Shown: positions 33,475 through 42,944 of the stretch, in pieces
Layout of the letters: every line of letters starts with the position of its first letter
How positions within the stretch are numbered: position 1 is the first letter of the stretch
IMG/VR virus record: IMGVR_UViG_3300046660_000488
Span: 124,001 to 188,000 of that record
Source of the DNA: a virus
Strand: one strand, 5' to 3'
DNA: 64,000 bases
The notes under the pieces: model-generated
Told to the model about the DNA's origin: nothing
The model's database searches: none
The model's input: only the letters and a program-made list of their open reading frames with translations
Position numbers and translations under genes: made by a program

Positions 33475-34686
33475 TTACTGGAATTCCGTGCCGCCCTTGC
33501 GGCCACCATAGTCTGGGCTCACCCACTTCACGATCTTGCGGCCGTGGCGGATGTGGCGGTTGTTACCGCCGTCGAGCCCGGTGATCACCACGCCCTCGCG
33601 GATGTGCTTGCCGCTGAAGCTGTCCTTGCCGTCGCGCACGGCGCGCAGGGCGTCCGCGTCGAACGGACCCTCGTAGAGCTTGGGAACGACGTCCATGCCC
33701 CATTGCTCGGCCAGCATGGCGACCGTCTCATAGGGAAGCCAGAGGCCGTTGGTCGTCTCACCGACGAACACGTCGAACAGGGCGATGCCGACGTCCTTCT
33801 TGTTGCGGCCGTACTTCAGGTCTTGGGCGCCGTAAATCTCGGCGAAGGCGCGCACCGGCAGGCCCGCGCAGATCGCCATGCTGAAGGCGGCGATGTTCGG
33901 CTCGAATTGCTTCAGGATGCTGTTCAGGGCGCGGGTGTAGACGTTGTCGTTCGGCTCGCCGTCGTCTTTCGTCTTCTTGAAACTCATGCCCTTCCCGGCC
34001 ATCAACTTCGACGAAATGTAGACGCTCTTGGTCACGCCGAAACAGTGCTCGTGGTTCAGGCCGGGCACGTAGCCGATCTGGACGTTGAAGCCGTGAATTT
34101 TCTCCGTGCCGATGACGGGCTCACCCGGCTCGAACATGTCGGTCTGGTCTTGGATACTGTCGAAATCGTAGCGCAGCGAAACGCCGAACGAGTTGAAGAC
34201 CGACCCTTGGTTCTCGGGTGGTATCTCCGGCTCGTACTTGGTGATGCCGAGCTTGGCGGCGACGTCCGTGCCCACGGTCACGTAGTAGCTGTGGCCTTCG
34301 CCTTCCAGCGGGAATTCGTACTCGGGGTTCCCCTCCAACTCCCAGAGCAACGTGGGGTCGGCGTCTTCCGGAATCGGGACCGGGATCAGCGGCAGGACGA
34401 TGCCTTGAGAGTAGATGCCGCGCAGCCGGAGGGGATGGACGCGATTGCCTTGCGGCCCGGCCAGCCTGCCCATGTTGGTTTCACGGTTCCAGAAATTGTG
34501 GCGGACCAGAATCCAGTCCGGAACGATGGCGCCTTCGGGGACGTAGATGATCGCGTCGCCGGGCTTGTACTGGTTGCGGCCGACCACGCATTCATAGCCG
34601 CCGACCTTGGCGACCGACAGGACGTCGCCGGTGGGGTGATCGTAGACTTCGTCGATCTTGCGGACTTTGACAGCGAAGGTGGACAT
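33475..34686 (-). CDS. RNA ligase, DRB0094 type
   Basis: A 403-residue protein. The N-terminal OB-type domain (1-110) precedes a nucleotidyltransferase core: motif I TEKIHG with Lys196 as the adenylation site, RAFAEIYG as motif IIIa-like, EGVVITG as motif IV and KWVSPDY as motif V near the end. This order, with an N-terminal OB module, matches the Deinococcus DRB0094 RNA ligase family. It would seal RNA nicks, for example in tRNAs cut by host defences. Confidence 0.85.
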   Translation of the reverse strand: MSTFAVKVRKIDEVYDHPTGDVLSVAKVGGYECVVGRNQYKPGDAIIYVPEGAIVPDWILVRHNFWNRETNMGRLAGPQGNRVHPLRLRGIYSQGIVLPLIPVPIPEDADPTLLWELEGNPEYEFPLEGEGHSYYVTVGTDVAAKLGITKYEPEIPPENQGSVFNSFGVSLRYDFDSIQDQTDMFEPGEPVIGTEKIHGFNVQIGYVPGLNHEHCFGVTKSVYISSKLMAGKGMSFKKTKDDGEPNDNVYTRALNSILKQFEPNIAAFSMAICAGLPVRAFAEIYGAQDLKYGRNKKDVGIALFDVFVGETTNGLWLPYETVAMLAEQWGMDVVPKLYEGPFDADALRAVRDGKDSFSGKHIREGVVITGLDGGNNRHIRHGRKIVKWVSPDYGGRKGGTEFQ

Positions 34687-34727
34687 GCGATCCTGACCAA
34701 TGGTTTCTCGTAAACGAGATTAGCCGG

Positions 34728-35009
34728 TCAGGGCCGCATCGTCAATCCGGCTCGGGCGTTCATGAAGGCGTCGAAGCGGTACTGCAAGCACTTGCTCTCG
34801 TAGCTGATGTAGAGGATCAGAACGTCAGCGTCGTATTTGCCGCCCACACGATGCAGCTTGTCGTACTGGTCGATCACCGTTTGGATGAACGTCCGAAAGT
34901 CTTCCTCAAACATCGTCGGGAATTGGAACATTTCCAACCCTCGGTTCACCGATCCCGCCCAGTACTCAAGCGATTCGATGACCTTGTTCAAATATAGACG
35001 CCAGTGCAT
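34728..35009 (-). CDS. hypothetical helical protein
   Basis: A 93-residue helical protein directly downstream of adk with 2 bases between them. It is not recognised. Confidence 0.65.
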   Translation of the reverse strand: MHWRLYLNKVIESLEYWAGSVNRGLEMFQFPTMFEEDFRTFIQTVIDQYDKLHRVGGKYDADVLILYISYESKCLQYRFDAFMNARAGLTMRP

Positions 35010-35011
35010 GG

Positions 35012-35584
35012 CTACGCTTTCTTGAGTGCCGCCACGATCTTTGCGTGAACGTCTTTGATGGCGGCCATGCCATCGACCTTAATTTCTCGAACGCCAGTGT
35101 TGCCGTAGTAATCGAGTACCGGTGCGGTCTTCTCGAAATAGGTGGCCATGCGCTTGGCGAAGGTCTCGGGGTTGTCGTCGGCGCGACCGTCCGTCTTGAA
35201 ACGGTCGGTGATGCGCTGGAGCAGGACGTCCTGATCGACGCTCAATTCGACGACGGCGTCGATCTTGCAACCACCGCCGCAGGAAACGGTCAGCAGTTCG
35301 TCGAGCGCGAACGCTTGCGCGCAGTTGCGCGGGAATCCGTCGAAGATGATGTTCTTGCCATCATGGCGGATCAACTGTTCGTCGATCAGCTTCAGGACCA
35401 GTTCGTCCGAAGCAAAGATGCCGTTGTCGATCAGGCTCTTGATGTGTCGGCCGCGCTCGGAGTCTTCCGTTGCTGCGGCTCTGAGCATGTCACCCGTGGA
35501 GAGTTGAACCCAACCCTGCTCGACGAGTAACTTAGACTGCGTGCCTTTACCCGAACCGGGCGGGCCGAAGATTACGATTTGCAT
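35012..35584 (-). CDS. adk: adenylate kinase
   Basis: A 190-residue protein. The P-loop is GPPGSGKGTQ (7-16); FDGFPRNCAQA (about 83-93) and the short LID of the non-zinc type follow (RITDRFKTDGRADDNPETF). It converts ATP and AMP to two ADP. Adenylate kinase is rare in phages, whose kinases usually make dNTPs. A long hairpin lies 4 bases before the ATG. Confidence 0.93.
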   Translation of the reverse strand: MQIVIFGPPGSGKGTQSKLLVEQGWVQLSTGDMLRAAATEDSERGRHIKSLIDNGIFASDELVLKLIDEQLIRHDGKNIIFDGFPRNCAQAFALDELLTVSCGGGCKIDAVVELSVDQDVLLQRITDRFKTDGRADDNPETFAKRMATYFEKTAPVLDYYGNTGVREIKVDGMAAIKDVHAKIVAALKKA

Positions 35585-35588
35585 GGGA

Positions 35589-35644
35589 CAGAGGATTTCC
35601 AGAGCGACTGTAGGATCAGTCTACAGTAGTCCGGAAATCCTCTG
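35589..35644 (-). other. two-tier leader hairpin of adk
   Basis: CAGAGGATTTCC (35589-35600) pairs perfectly with GGAAATCCTCTG (35633-35644), 12 bp, and ACTGTAG (35607-35613) pairs with CTACAGT (35621-35627) inside. It ends 4 bases before the adk ATG and begins 8 bases after the stop of the upstream gene. Terminator or translational control. Confidence 0.65.
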
Positions 35645-35652
35645 CAATATTG

Positions 35653-35865
35653 TCAGCCGACGATTTCGCCTGCCAGCTTGCGGGAGATCGCGCTGGCCAC
35701 GTGACGCGGCTTGACAGCGACCCGGCCGAGCGGGTCGGCGTCGTCGTACTGCGTCAGGATGGAGTTGTCGAACGAGCCCACACCCTTCACCTTCGTGGCG
35801 GTGCGACCGACAACGTATTCATACGTGCGATCTCCGACTTCGATGGTGCGATAGTGTCCAGCCAT
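35653..35865 (-). CDS. small protein
   Basis: A 70-residue protein starting MAGHYRTIEVG; GAGAGGAAG before the ATG decides the start over the longer frame to 35931. It is beta-rich and basic. Function unknown. Confidence 0.65.
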   Translation of the reverse strand: MAGHYRTIEVGDRTYEYVVGRTATKVKGVGSFDNSILTQYDDADPLGRVAVKPRHVASAISRKLAGEIVG

Positions 35866-35940
35866 GTTCTTCCTCTCATCATCGGCGTAATTGCCTGAGA
35901 CGAGCTTGTGGATTATTTTCAAGCTCGTCAACCAGATTCT

Positions 35941-37098
35941 TCACCATCCGCCGTTCTGACGAGTTCCGTTCGTCGCGCGAGCACGTTGGTGTTCATCCTC
36001 GCCCGGCTGCACGCCTTCCACGTCGTGGAACACGTAATTGTACTTTTCATAGCGGTAGCCATGCTTGGGGATCAGCGTCGCCAGCGTCTGGAAGTCGGCC
36101 TTGAACGCCTTGGCCTCGGGTAGCGTGTCAAACAGCGCGCAGACGCCGAACCCGCCACCATTGATGTAGCGCACCGTACCGGGCTTGGTGAAGCTCGTGA
36201 CGTCAACGTCTTCGCGCAGGATGCGAACACGGTTTGGCATCTTCGGATAGCAGGCGTAGGTGTCGCCTTCCTCGGCTTCGATCTCCATGCCCTCGTCCTC
36301 GTCGTCTCCGTTTTGGAGACGGACGAACACGAATTGCTTCTTGCTGATTTCATCGGTGACGCGGGCGTTGACGATGAAGCTTTCGGCGCCGCTGTTGGCA
36401 TCTTGCCAACGCTTGCTGTTCCAATGGCTCCAGCCAAGGCCGTCCTCCGACAGGACCAGCTTGAAGGGCGGCTCACGACTGAATTCGCGCTCTTCGTAGG
36501 TGCGAATGTAGAATTGGCCGATGTACAGGTATTCAATCGTGCTGGTCCCCAGATTGACGACGTCGCCGGGGATCGGTGTTTTGCGTTCAACGACCGGCTT
36601 GATGTGAAGCTGGTAGGACTGGTGGTTCTCTCGGGTCAGCCAGTTGACGGCGCCCTTGCGGCCCCAAATGTAGCGGCCGACGAACTTGCCATTGCTGACC
36701 TCGCCGCGCAGCAGGATGTCCAGCAGGTTTTCGGCGCTGATCTGAAGCTGGAAACCGCGCGGGTCAGTGATCTGGAACCACTTGTTGTTGGTGCGGTAGC
36801 GGCTCTCGACCGTATCGACCAAGAACCCCTCTTGCAGGACGTTGTCGATGACCACGGGCGTCTTCCGGCCGATAACTCGGGAGACGCGCTCGCTCTTCCC
36901 GGTCTCCTTGTTCGTCACCCAATCCCACGTCTTGCCGTCGCCGCACCAGCCATCGACAGAGTCCTTGCGTTTCTCGAACGCCTTGTCCGTGCCGTAAGGC
37001 GTGGCGAAGGCCAGCGGCGGATCTTCGTGGCTCCATTCAGCGAGCTTTTCGGTCCCGACGTACAGTTTCTCGGGAAAATTGAGGATGTCTTCAGACAT
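35941..37098 (-). CDS. large hypothetical protein
   Basis: A 385-residue protein, rich in strands and aromatic residues (FYIRTYEEREF, SHWNSKRWQD). No motif is recognised. The upstream minus strand has a TGGTTTACCAGATTTT element like the phage's early promoters, about 40 bases before the ATG. Confidence 0.7.
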   Translation of the reverse strand: MSEDILNFPEKLYVGTEKLAEWSHEDPPLAFATPYGTDKAFEKRKDSVDGWCGDGKTWDWVTNKETGKSERVSRVIGRKTPVVIDNVLQEGFLVDTVESRYRTNNKWFQITDPRGFQLQISAENLLDILLRGEVSNGKFVGRYIWGRKGAVNWLTRENHQSYQLHIKPVVERKTPIPGDVVNLGTSTIEYLYIGQFYIRTYEEREFSREPPFKLVLSEDGLGWSHWNSKRWQDANSGAESFIVNARVTDEISKKQFVFVRLQNGDDEDEGMEIEAEEGDTYACYPKMPNRVRILREDVDVTSFTKPGTVRYINGGGFGVCALFDTLPEAKAFKADFQTLATLIPKHGYRYEKYNYVFHDVEGVQPGEDEHQRARATNGTRQNGGW

Positions 37099-37189
37099 AA
37101 TCGGAGGTCCAGATCGGGAGCGAAAATCTGGTAAACCATATCTGAACCTGCTGAGTTATGTCCAGAGCCGATTTTTCGGAGGCCCTTGA

Positions 37190-37195
37190 TAAATA
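37190..37195 (+). promoter_or_regulatory. T4-like late promoter
   Basis: GATAAATAC, 30 bases before the ATG at 37226, with GGAG between them. Confidence 0.65.
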
Positions 37196-37225
37196 CGGGA
37201 TATTCTCAGTTGGAGATCAACCACT

Positions 37226-37585
37226 ATGCACCCTATTTCGAAAATCAATTTCGGTGACGACGCCGGTAAGATCGCAGTCCAGTTCTACAAGGGCAGTTCG
37301 GTTGTTGAAGGCTACGTCCTGAAGCAAACCGGCACGAAGTCCTTCAAGGTCACGGACGACGGCGTCACCGTCTACAAGGCCAAGCTGATCGCTGACGGCA
37401 CGCCGAGCGCCGCTGGCGAAATGACGATCAACGTCTATCCGTTCGTCGGCAGTGCCGTCTCGAACGTCGCGCAGCACGCTGTGTCGATCTCGATGAACCA
37501 CGTCCGTACGGCCGAAGGCAACAAGTACATCTGGTCGCTGACGAACCCGACCTCGGTTGGCTACGCGAAGATCGACACGGTCTAA
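37226..37585 (+). CDS. probable virion protein, first of a tandem pair
   Basis: A 119-residue beta-rich protein behind a late promoter. It shares with the next gene the pattern D(D/S)AG(K/R)IA, a G(Y/F)xL strand and the overall length, so they are tandem paralogues. Decoration or tail proteins often look like this, but no assignment is possible. Confidence 0.7.
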   Translation: MHPISKINFGDDAGKIAVQFYKGSSVVEGYVLKQTGTKSFKVTDDGVTVYKAKLIADGTPSAAGEMTINVYPFVGSAVSNVAQHAVSISMNHVRTAEGNKYIWSLTNPTSVGYAKIDTV

Positions 37586-37586
37586 G

Positions 37587-37961
37587 ATGCTCCCGATCTC
37601 CGGTGACAATATGGGTAGCGATGCCGGACGCATCGCTATCCTTTTCCACAACGGAGTTGAAGTGGTAGACGGGTTCCTGATCGCGCAGATCGGAACCCGT
37701 CGCTACCTCGTCAGCGATGGCGCTGGCGAATTCAAGGTGATTTTGGCCAAGACTGTCGAGGCCGCAACCAACCTTCAGCCGGGATACGCCACCATCCTGT
37801 GCTACCCCAATATCGACGGAACGATCTCCACGATCCCCGAGCACATCAAGACTATCACCATGTTCACCTGCAACACGGTTGAAGGTCATCGCTATGGCTG
37901 GCGCTTCGACCGCGCTGATCAGCCGGGCGAGTGCAACATCGCCCGCATTCCGGCGGCTTAG
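37587..37961 (+). CDS. probable virion protein, second of a tandem pair
   Basis: A 124-residue paralogue of the preceding protein, starting MLPISGDNMGSDAGRIA one base after its stop. It converges with the minus-strand gene by a 4-base overlap. Confidence 0.7.
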   Translation: MLPISGDNMGSDAGRIAILFHNGVEVVDGFLIAQIGTRRYLVSDGAGEFKVILAKTVEAATNLQPGYATILCYPNIDGTISTIPEHIKTITMFTCNTVEGHRYGWRFDRADQPGECNIARIPAA

Positions 37962-38569
37962 ATCGACCCACCCACCAAGACTGCACCCACGCAATCGAAC
38001 CGGTAGACCGACAGGTCTCCCGCCGTCGTGCTGTATTCGTTGCGCTTGATGACGAAGATGTTGGTGTCGAACGTCGGCACACCCGCACCCACGGCCTTGG
38101 TGATCAGCGTGAACTGCTGGCCAGTCTTCATGCCGGTCGGTGCCGGAATGGCGACATCGCCATCAACTTCCAGATATCCGATCTCGTAGTAAGCGTCCCA
38201 GACGGCCGCGCCGCCGCTCTGCGTCAGGGCGGTGAACTGTCGGGTCAGCGGGGTCCAGCCTTCAGCATAGCCCTCCAGCACGCCTGTGGCCTCGTTGTAG
38301 CGGATGGAGCCGTTGCGCGGCACATCGCTGGCCACGGTGACCCAAAGGCCGTCCACGGTGATCTCTACGCTTCCTGTCGTGGTGTTGAACCTGATTTGGC
38401 CCGGCTGTGCACCAAAGCGGCGCTGCTCTTCAGTTCCCTGCGGAAGGAACAAGGAGTCAGTCGCTCGCGACAAGTCGATCTCAGATTCCGTCGCCCAACT
38501 CTGCGAGGGATCGCGCAACAATGCTTTGGTGCGACGCTTGGTGAAAAGAATGTCCAGTGGGAAAACCAT
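37958..38569 (-). CDS. probable virion fibre-like protein
   Basis: A 203-residue protein. Two copies of a short repeat, GQIRFNTTTGSVEITVDGLW (about 58-77) and GSIRYNEATG...EGW (about 87-106), are typical of phage head or tail surface proteins. It has a late leaderless promoter (TAAATA at 38575-38580, 5 bases to ATG). Confidence 0.65.
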   Translation of the reverse strand: MVFPLDILFTKRRTKALLRDPSQSWATESEIDLSRATDSLFLPQGTEEQRRFGAQPGQIRFNTTTGSVEITVDGLWVTVASDVPRNGSIRYNEATGVLEGYAEGWTPLTRQFTALTQSGGAAVWDAYYEIGYLEVDGDVAIPAPTGMKTGQQFTLITKAVGAGVPTFDTNIFVIKRNEYSTTAGDLSVYRFDCVGAVLVGGSI

Positions 38570-38574
38570 GGACT

Positions 38575-38580
38575 TATTTA
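38575..38580 (-). promoter_or_regulatory. T4-like late promoter, leaderless
   Basis: AATAAATA on the minus strand, AGTCC, then the ATG at 38569. Confidence 0.7.
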
Positions 38581-38636
38581 TTGCCGGTAATTAACCACGT
38601 ATTGTACAAGTAGAGTCATAGGAGACATTCATTTCT

Positions 38637-39557
38637 ATGGCCAAGAAACCCAAATCCATTCCCGACATCAAGATCACTGCACCTGCGGTGGCTCCGGTTC
38701 CGCAAGTTGCCGAGACCACTGAAGCGTCGGTTGTGCTTCCCCAGAAGCCGCACATCTGCATCGCCACGCCCTGCTACGGCAGTCAGGTGTTCCAGAACTA
38801 CTTCCTGAGCGTCATCAGCCTGATCATGACGGTCACCCACCGTCGCGACATCGACATTTCGTTCATCGTTCGTGGCGGCGACTCGCTGATCACGCGCTCG
38901 CGAAATTCGATCACGGCCGAATTCCTCGCCAGCCCGCAGTACACCCACCTGCTGTGGATCGACGCCGACATCGGCTTCCGCCCCGAGGCGATTTATCGCC
39001 TGATCGCGGCGAACAAGGACATCGCGGCGGGCATCTACCCGCTGAAAGCTCTGCAATTCCCCGAGCAAATCCCCGCGATGTCGCGTGACGAACTGATCTT
39101 CCGTCACACCGGCTACCCCTTCAACCCGACCGGCAACACCTTCCGCGTCGAGAACGGCTTCGTGCCGGTGAAGGACGCGCCGACCGGCCTGATGCTGATC
39201 AAGCGTGAAGTCTTCACGAAGATGATCGAGAGCTATCCGGAACTGAAGTACAAGCCCGACCACCAAGTCGGCTTGGAAGCCATCGCCGAGAAAATCAACG
39301 ACTACTACTACAACTTCTTCGACACCTTCATCGACGAAGAAGGTCGCTACCTCTCCGAAGACTACGCATTCTGCCGTCTGTGGCAGAAAGTCGGCGGCGA
39401 AGTCTACGCCGACGCCAACTCCAAGCTGACGCACACCGGCCTGTACCAGTATCAAGGCGATTTCGCCAAGATGCTGAAGTACAAGTACACCGAAACGCCG
39501 GACGCTGTTCCGACGACGGTGGCGCCGCCCGCTGAAGCCCCTCCGGCCAGCGAGTAA
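38637..39557 (+). CDS. GT-A glycosyltransferase
   Basis: A 306-residue protein. A Pro/Ala-rich N-terminal arm (1-40) leads into ICIATPCYGSQV, then RGGDSLITRSRNSI and the metal motif LLWIDADIGFRPEA (about 101-114), and ends with a Pro/Ala-rich tail. It matches phage glycosyltransferases that act on virion or host glycans. GGAGAC precedes the start. Confidence 0.78.
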   Translation: MAKKPKSIPDIKITAPAVAPVPQVAETTEASVVLPQKPHICIATPCYGSQVFQNYFLSVISLIMTVTHRRDIDISFIVRGGDSLITRSRNSITAEFLASPQYTHLLWIDADIGFRPEAIYRLIAANKDIAAGIYPLKALQFPEQIPAMSRDELIFRHTGYPFNPTGNTFRVENGFVPVKDAPTGLMLIKREVFTKMIESYPELKYKPDHQVGLEAIAEKINDYYYNFFDTFIDEEGRYLSEDYAFCRLWQKVGGEVYADANSKLTHTGLYQYQGDFAKMLKYKYTETPDAVPTTVAPPAEAPPASE

Positions 39558-39562
39558 GCATC

Positions 39563-39871
39563 ATGGGGATCGAGCTTGCGGGCGGCGGCCCGGTAACGGA
39601 AGATCACCGGGACATTGACCCGGTGACTGGTCAGCAGAAGGGCTACATCGTCCTGACCGCTGACGAGCGCACCAAAGGCTTCGTGCGACCGCTTCGGCGG
39701 TCGTACACCCACACGGTGTGCGGCGAGCAGACGACGATGGCTCAGTCCATCGCCGAGACGTTCGCAACGGACCCGGAATTCTATTCGGGGACGTTCTGCT
39801 CCAAGTGCCTGACCCACCGGCCACTGGCCGAGTTCAAGTGGCACGGCACGGACGAAACGGTCGGTAGCTAA
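39563..39871 (+). CDS. small conserved zinc-site protein
   Basis: A 102-residue protein. TKGFVRPLRRSYTHTVCG and FCSKCLTHRPLAEFKW are the landmarks, with three Cys and a His able to bind zinc. I recall this pattern from phage and alphaproteobacterial proteins of unknown function. Confidence 0.7.
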   Translation: MGIELAGGGPVTEDHRDIDPVTGQQKGYIVLTADERTKGFVRPLRRSYTHTVCGEQTTMAQSIAETFATDPEFYSGTFCSKCLTHRPLAEFKWHGTDETVGS

Positions 39872-39880
39872 CCGGCGATA

Positions 39881-39905
39881 GGGCGGCCTTCGGGTCGCCC
39901 TTTTT
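39881..39905 (+). terminator. rho-independent terminator
   Basis: GGGCGGCC, the tetraloop TTCG, GGTCGCCC, then TTTTT. It separates the glycosyltransferase unit from aspS. Confidence 0.85.
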
Positions 39906-39907
39906 CG

Positions 39908-39936
39908 TTGACGAGACGATAATCAACCCGTATCGG
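39908..39936 (+). promoter_or_regulatory. aspS promoter
   Basis: TTGACG (39908-39913), 17 bases, TATCGG (39931-39936), followed by AAGGA before the ATG at 39963. The promoter overlaps the U-run of the terminator. Confidence 0.6.
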
Positions 39937-39962
39937 TTAGGCTCCACCAGTAAGGACTACCG

Positions 39963-41822
39963 ATGACCAAGCTCTCGTCGAAATATCGCTCTGTCACCTG
40001 CGGAGCCCTGACCAGCGCAAATGTGTCCGAGACACACACGCTGTCGGGCTGGGTGCACAACGTGCGAGATCACGGCGGTCTGGCCTTCATCGACCTGCGC
40101 GACAATTACGGTATCACGCAACTGGTGCTGAACCCGACCGAATTCCCCGAGATCGCCCACATCCGCAAGGAAAGCGTCATCCGGGTTATCGGTGAGGTCG
40201 TTCCGCGTCTGGCTGGCACGACGAACGCCAAGCTCTCCACCGGCGGGATCGAACTGAAGGTCGCGCACGCCATGGTGCTGTCGGAAGCCGTTGAGCTTCC
40301 CGTGCCCGTTTTCGGCGAGCCTGACTACCCCGAAGAGCTTCGCCTGAAGCATCGCTATCTCGACCTTCGCCGCGAAGGGCTGCACAAGCGCATCCAGCTT
40401 CGCTCGGACGTGGTCAACTTCCTGCGCGAGCGGATGCTGGGCGAAGGCTTCAAGGAATTCCACACGCCCATCCTGACGGCGTCGTCGCCGGAAGGTGCGC
40501 GCGATTTCCTCGTGCCCGCCCGCCTGCACCCCGGAAAATTCTACGCCCTGCCGCAAGCCCCTCAGCAATTCAAGCAATTGCTGATGGTCGCCGGGTTCGA
40601 CCGATATTTCCAGATCGCGCCGTGTTTCCGCGACGAAGCTGGCCGGGCCGACCGGTCGCCGGGCGAATTCTACCAACTCGACATCGAAATGAGCTTCGTC
40701 GATCAGGAAGACATCTTCCGGATGATCGAGCCGATCCTGTTCGACACGTTCGCCAAATTCCGACCGCAGCGAGACGTCTCGCCCGACAGCGGCTTCCTGC
40801 CCGGCACGGTTGCGGACAAGCTCAACATTTCGTCCTACCCGTTCAAGCGCATCCCCTATCGGGAGAGCATCCAGAAATACGGCACGGACAAGCCCGACCT
40901 GCGGAACCCGCTGGAAATGCAGGACGTGTCGAACGTGTTCAAGGGCGGCGGCTTCGGCATCTTCGCCTCAATCCTCGACGCCGATCCCGACAACCGCATC
41001 TGGGCGCTCCCCGCCTATGGCGGCGGCGCCAACTCGTTCACGCGAGGCATGGACTCGTGGGCCAAGGAACAGGGCCTGCCGGGCATGGCCTACATCGCGT
41101 GGAAACCCGAAAGCACCGACAACGATCTCGAAATCTCCTTCACCACCGCCACCGGCCCCGTCGCCAAGGCGCTAGGTAACGACGGCGCGGACAGGCTGCG
41201 CGACCGGTTCATGATGGCCGGAGGCGACGCCCTGTTTTTCTTCGCTGGCAAGCCGGACGATTTCTACAAGATCGCGGGCGCGGCGCGCACGAAGCTGGGC
41301 GAAGACCTCGGGCTGATCGACAAGAACCGGTTCGAATTCTGCTGGATCGTGGACTTCCCCATGTACGAGTTGAACGACGAGGGGAAGATCGACTTCAGCC
41401 ACAACCCGTTCTCGATGCCGCAAGGCGAAATGGATGCGCTGATCGGCCAAGACCCGCTCGACATCCTCGCCTACCAATACGACATCGTCGTCAACGGCAT
41501 CGAACTGTGCTCGGGCGGCATCCGGAACCACAAGCCGGAGATCATGCTGAAGGCCTTCGAGATCGCGGGCTACGGCCCGGAAGTCGTCGAAGAGAAATTC
41601 GGCGGGATGTTCAACGCCTTCAAGTACGGCGCTCCGCCGCACGGTGGCCTCGCACCCGGCATCGACCGCATGGTCATGCTGCTGGCTGGCGTGGACACCA
41701 TCCGCGACGTCATCGCTTTCCCGCTCAACCAGCAGGGCCAAGACCTGATGATGGGCGCGCCGTCCGAGATCACCGACAAGCAATGGAAAGAGTCCGGTAT
41801 CCGCCCGGCGCTGAAGGTCTGA
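39963..41822 (+). CDS. aspS: aspartyl-tRNA synthetase
   Basis: A 619-residue bacterial-type class II synthetase with the N-terminal anticodon OB domain (about 1-110), motif 2 [15 protein letters not shown] (222-236), the inserted GAD-type domain and motif 3 [12 protein letters not shown] near 563-574. It charges tRNA-Asp; the phage itself carries two tRNA-Asp genes. The [10 protein letters not shown] variant is common in alphaproteobacteria. Whether it also charges tRNA-Asn cannot be told. Confidence 0.96.
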   Translation: MTKLSSKYRSVTCGALTSANVSETHTLSGWVHNVRDHGGLAFIDLRDNYGITQLVLNPTEFPEIAHIRKESVIRVIGEVVPRLAGTTNAKLSTGGIELKVAHAMVLSEAVELPVPVFGEPDYPEELRLKHRYLDLRREGLHKRIQLRSDVVNFLRERMLGEGFKEFHTPILTASSPEGARDFLVPARLHPGKFYALPQAPQQFKQLLMVAGFDRYFQIAPCFRDEAGRADRSPGEFYQLDIEMSFVDQEDIFRMIEPILFDTFAKFRPQRDVSPDSGFLPGTVADKLNISSYPFKRIPYRESIQKYGTDKPDLRNPLEMQDVSNVFKGGGFGIFASILDADPDNRIWALPAYGGGANSFTRGMDSWAKEQGLPGMAYIAWKPESTDNDLEISFTTATGPVAKALGNDGADRLRDRFMMAGGDALFFFAGKPDDFYKIAGAARTKLGEDLGLIDKNRFEFCWIVDFPMYELNDEGKIDFSHNPFSMPQGEMDALIGQDPLDILAYQYDIVVNGIELCSGGIRNHKPEIMLKAFEIAGYGPEVVEEKFGGMFNAFKYGAPPHGGLAPGIDRMVMLLAGVDTIRDVIAFPLNQQGQDLMMGAPSEITDKQWKESGIRPALKV

Positions 41823-41827
41823 CGCCC

Positions 41828-41983
41828 GTGAAACTGCTCGCCAATTTCGCGTTGAGCTTTGGCGTCGGCTGGTGCATCGCCGGGATCGTCAAAGCCGTGC
41901 GTGATGAAAATCTGTCGGACCGCCAGAAATACGCGATCTGGTTGGTCGTGTTCCTTGGCATCCTCGGCGTCCTCTGGCTCTAA
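41828..41983 (+). CDS. 51-residue two-helix membrane protein
   Basis: A short ORF with a GTG start 5 bases after aspS. It has two hydrophobic segments separated by a polar loop (VRDENLSDRQKYA). Small size but clear membrane topology. Confidence 0.55.
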   Translation: MKLLANFALSFGVGWCIAGIVKAVRDENLSDRQKYAIWLVVFLGILGVLWL

Positions 41984-41993
41984 CGGATCATCC

Positions 41994-42365
41994 ATGCCGC
42001 ATCTTCGCACCCTGCACGTCGAATACTCCGAAGGCGTGGTCTTCGACGATCTGAAGACCCTGAACATGCTGCTCGAAGCCAACACGGACATCCGTGGCCT
42101 GTTCGACTTCATGCGAGACCCCGGCCCGGTGTTCCATGGCTTCCTGAAGGTCACGGACGGCGCGGTCACGATCACCTCGAACGAGGAAGGCATGTTCTCC
42201 GGCTATCGCAACTGGGCGAACGTCTGGGGGTGCTTCACCGAAGACGCGGCCGAGTTGATCGCCAAGCACATGACCGAAGGCCGTCTTGTCTTCCGCCGTC
42301 GCGACGAAGACCCCGGCGTGCCGGACAAGGTCTTCATCATCCAACCCGGAACCGTCAACCACTGA
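41994..42365 (+). CDS. hypothetical protein
   Basis: A 123-residue protein starting MPHLRTLHVEYSEG. Alpha/beta composition, no known motif. It belongs to the aspS transcription unit. Confidence 0.7.
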   Translation: MPHLRTLHVEYSEGVVFDDLKTLNMLLEANTDIRGLFDFMRDPGPVFHGFLKVTDGAVTITSNEEGMFSGYRNWANVWGCFTEDAAELIAKHMTEGRLVFRRRDEDPGVPDKVFIIQPGTVNH

Positions 42366-42374
42366 GGCGCCACC

Positions 42375-42566
42375 ATGGCCAACGACCTGAGCTTCGAAGA
42401 CTGGTGCGCTGAACTCGACCGGATCGCGAAGGCGGATGGCATCGAGAAGAGCTACACCGAACAATGCGGCGCTGAGAGCTTCCGTGACAGCTTCGACGGC
42501 GGCATGACCCCGCAGGAAGCGTGGGATGAGGAAATCTACGCGGCCCAAGCCTGCGGCTGTTTCTGA
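42375..42566 (+). CDS. small acidic protein
   Basis: A 63-residue acidic protein ending ACGCF. It overlaps the next start by one base (TGATG). Not recognised. Confidence 0.6.
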   Translation: MANDLSFEDWCAELDRIAKADGIEKSYTEQCGAESFRDSFDGGMTPQEAWDEEIYAAQACGCF

Positions 42567-42940
42567 TGCCTCGGATCGCTACTCCAAAGGCGATCAAAGC
42601 CGCCCGCAAGCGTCCGGAAAAGCTGCGCGCCAAGCCGTACACGCGGTCCGAGATTTTCGACATCGACCTGTACGTCAACGAGACCACCGGCGGGAACACG
42701 CTGAAAAATCAGCACCTGATGCGTCTCATTCACGCACAGACACTGAACGCTAAATATCCGCGTGCCCTATTTGAAGACGACGAAGACACCCCGAAAGAGA
42801 TCGAGGCGGATGACGTCGCGCTTTCCTATCATATCTGTGATAGCTACGATAATCCGGGCGTTTATTGCGCGTATGACGACGTCGTCGATCCCTCCAACGA
42901 TTTCTGCTGTTACTGCGGTCAGCCGGACGAGCGAAAATAG
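42566..42940 (+). CDS. small protein with C-terminal zinc knuckle
   Basis: A 124-residue protein: a basic N-terminus (KAARKRPEKLRAKPY) and a C-terminal FCCYCGQPDER with an earlier VYCAY and ICDSY, which could form a metal site. A nucleic-acid role is plausible but unproven. Confidence 0.65.
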   Translation: MPRIATPKAIKAARKRPEKLRAKPYTRSEIFDIDLYVNETTGGNTLKNQHLMRLIHAQTLNAKYPRALFEDDEDTPKEIEADDVALSYHICDSYDNPGVYCAYDDVVDPSNDFCCYCGQPDERK

Positions 42941-42944
42941 TCCG

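Noticed and set aside
33367-34713. 448-codon ORF opposite the RNA ligase
   Set aside because: Antisense to a gene with conserved ligase motifs; composition typical of a shadow frame.
42751-42756. TAAATA inside the gene at 42566
   Set aside because: No start codon at the right distance and no well-supported gene begins there; probably chance.
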